Shown piece by piece: positions 4,924 to 5,454 of a DNA stretch of 5,454 nucleotides. The notes beneath the pieces are model-generated. The model made no database searches. It was not told the origin of the DNA and saw nothing but the letters and a program-made list of their open reading frames with translations. Made by a program: the position numbers and the translations under genes. Position 1 is the stretch's first letter. Each line of letters starts with the position of its first letter. Origin of the DNA: an uncultured Lachnospiraceae bacterium (GTDB lineage Bacteria > Bacillota > Clostridia > Lachnospirales > Lachnospiraceae); the NCBI GenBank assembly GCA_905236275.1, contig CAJOPI010000090.1:1-5454 (forward strand), in the 5' to 3' direction.

Positions 4924-5357
4924 AGCTCGTCTATTTTACCTATACGTCTCTTATGACGCTCCTCATTCGAAAATTCTGTGTTCAGGAAGGTGTCCGTTAT
5001 ATCAATCGCAAGACTTTCTCCGATAACGTTTGCTCCCATCGCGAGTACGTTTGCATTGTTGTGAAGCCTTGTCATCTTTGCCATATAGCTGTCTGTACAG
5101 AGTGCGGCACGAACGCCCTTTATCCTGTTGGCGGTTATCGATATTCCGATACCGGTCGAGCAGATAACGATACCAAAATCCACTTCTCCGTTAACTACGG
5201 CATTCCCCACAGCTCTGCCGAATTCCGGATAATCGCAGGACTCTTCGGAATAGGTTCCCTTGTCCTGAACCTCAAAGCCTTCTGATTTAAGATGCTCCAT
5301 GAGGGCAGCTTTCAGCTTAAATCCGCCATGGTCACTTCCCAACGCAATCTTCTTCAT
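4920..5357 (-). CDS. rpiB: Ribose-5-phosphate isomerase B
   Basis: A full-length 145-aa RpiB/LacAB-family protein that interconverts ribose 5-phosphate and ribulose 5-phosphate in the non-oxidative pentose phosphate pathway in the cytoplasm. Visible family marks are SDHGG at 8-12, SCDYPEFG at 40-47, catalytic Cys66 in ICSTGIGISITANR, RLHNNANVLAMG with His99, and the phosphate-binding basic end ERHKRRIGKI. Cys66 is the residue expected of RpiB. The position after it is Ser where many members have Gly. A related sugar isomerase (allose or galactose 6-phosphate type) cannot be fully excluded, but the single-chain length and motifs favour RpiB. The ATG follows AAGGAGG with a 10-base gap. It is the middle member of a probable minus-strand operon, overlapping the downstream hydrolase by 4 bases. 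Confidence 0.95.
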   Translation of the reverse strand: MKKIALGSDHGGFKLKAALMEHLKSEGFEVQDKGTYSEESCDYPEFGRAVGNAVVNGEVDFGIVICSTGIGISITANRIKGVRAALCTDSYMAKMTRLHNNANVLAMGANVIGESLAIDITDTFLNTEFSNEERHKRRIGKIDEL

Positions 5358-5359
5358 TT

Positions 5360-5454
5360 TTAAGTTACCTCCTTAATAAACGCAAGTTTATATGTTGACA
5401 TATAGTCACGGATGTCCGTTTTTGCATCGCCGTTGCTCAAATCTTGTGATTTGG
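5360..5454 (-). CDS. C-terminal end of an unidentified upstream gene in the rpiB operon
   Basis: Only one minus-strand frame is open from the window edge. It gives 30 residues ending in YKLAFIKEVT and a TAA at 5360-5362, two bases before the rpiB ATG. The rpiB ribosome site lies inside its last codons, a compact operon arrangement typical of coupled genes. No family can be recognised from 30 residues. Because the fragment is short, the open frame could be chance and the stretch could be a leader instead. Confidence 0.5.
   Translation of the reverse strand, partial: KSQDLSNGDAKTDIRDYMSTYKLAFIKEVT
5368..5374 (-). promoter_or_regulatory. Strong ribosome binding site for rpiB
   Basis: AAGGAGG on the minus strand, 10 bases before the rpiB ATG, fixes that start. 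It is embedded in the apparent 3' end of the upstream open frame. Confidence 0.85.
5389..5404. other. Perfect 16-bp inverted repeat upstream of rpiB
   Basis: TATATGT and ACATATA are perfect 7-bp arms around TG, centred about 40 bases before the rpiB start. It could be an operator or a small hairpin. It also lies inside the apparent upstream coding end, where it may be coincidental. I see no convincing promoter beside it. Confidence 0.3.

Noticed and set aside
5408..5423. ACGGA/TCCGT hairpin followed by TTTTT on the plus strand
   Set aside because: It resembles a terminator, but the loop is only 2 bases, no plus-strand gene leads into it, and it falls in the apparent minus-strand coding end.
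5438..5453. CAAATC/GATTTG stem-loop at the right edge
   Set aside because: A 6-bp arm inside a probable coding end and cut by the window edge; chance is sufficient.

Overview
This window looks like a chromosomal stretch of a low-to-moderate GC Gram-positive anaerobe of the class Clostridia, most likely Lachnospiraceae-like. The placement is an inference from four things: strong AGGAGG-type ribosome sites, extended -10 promoters, a free-standing DUF1858 CxxC protein, and secreted NlpC/P60 and SleB-type wall hydrolases carrying clostridial signal sequences. I see no phage, transposon, CRISPR, tRNA or rRNA.

Layout. At the left edge is the 5' end of ptsH (HPr, minus strand), with its own leader and promoter. 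It is divergent from a small gene of unknown function (319-693, +). That gene converges on a secreted two-SH3/NlpC-P60 peptidoglycan hydrolase (914-2092, -). The 220-base gap between them holds two long inverted repeats. The hydrolase gene has a 369-base upstream region shared with a divergent lipoprotein gene (2462-3169, +). Here the predicted hydrolase transcript starts almost exactly at a 28-bp stem-loop capped by a G(CUUG)C tetraloop. The lipoprotein gene is followed by a 67-aa DUF1858 redox-disulfide protein (3253-3456, +) with its own probable promoter. A perfect 24-bp-arm bidirectional terminator separates that gene from a minus-strand operon. Read 5' to 3', the operon holds the 3' end of an unidentified gene, rpiB (ribose-5-phosphate isomerase B), and a large secreted coiled-coil/SleB-type hydrolase that ends in 22 consecutive acidic residues. 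The last two genes overlap by ATGA.

How they fit together. Three of the complete proteins are exported and anionic: the NlpC/P60 hydrolase, the lipoprotein, and the coiled-coil SleB-type hydrolase. Together they suggest a cell-envelope remodelling neighbourhood. HPr and RpiB are sugar-metabolism housekeeping proteins. The least ordinary items are the 5'-terminal hairpin of the hydrolase mRNA, the 85-bp foldback element at 817-901, the coiled-coil + SleB architecture with its Ser-rich and poly-acidic tail, and the unknown 124-aa protein. I found no convincing evidence of a wholly new multi-gene system.
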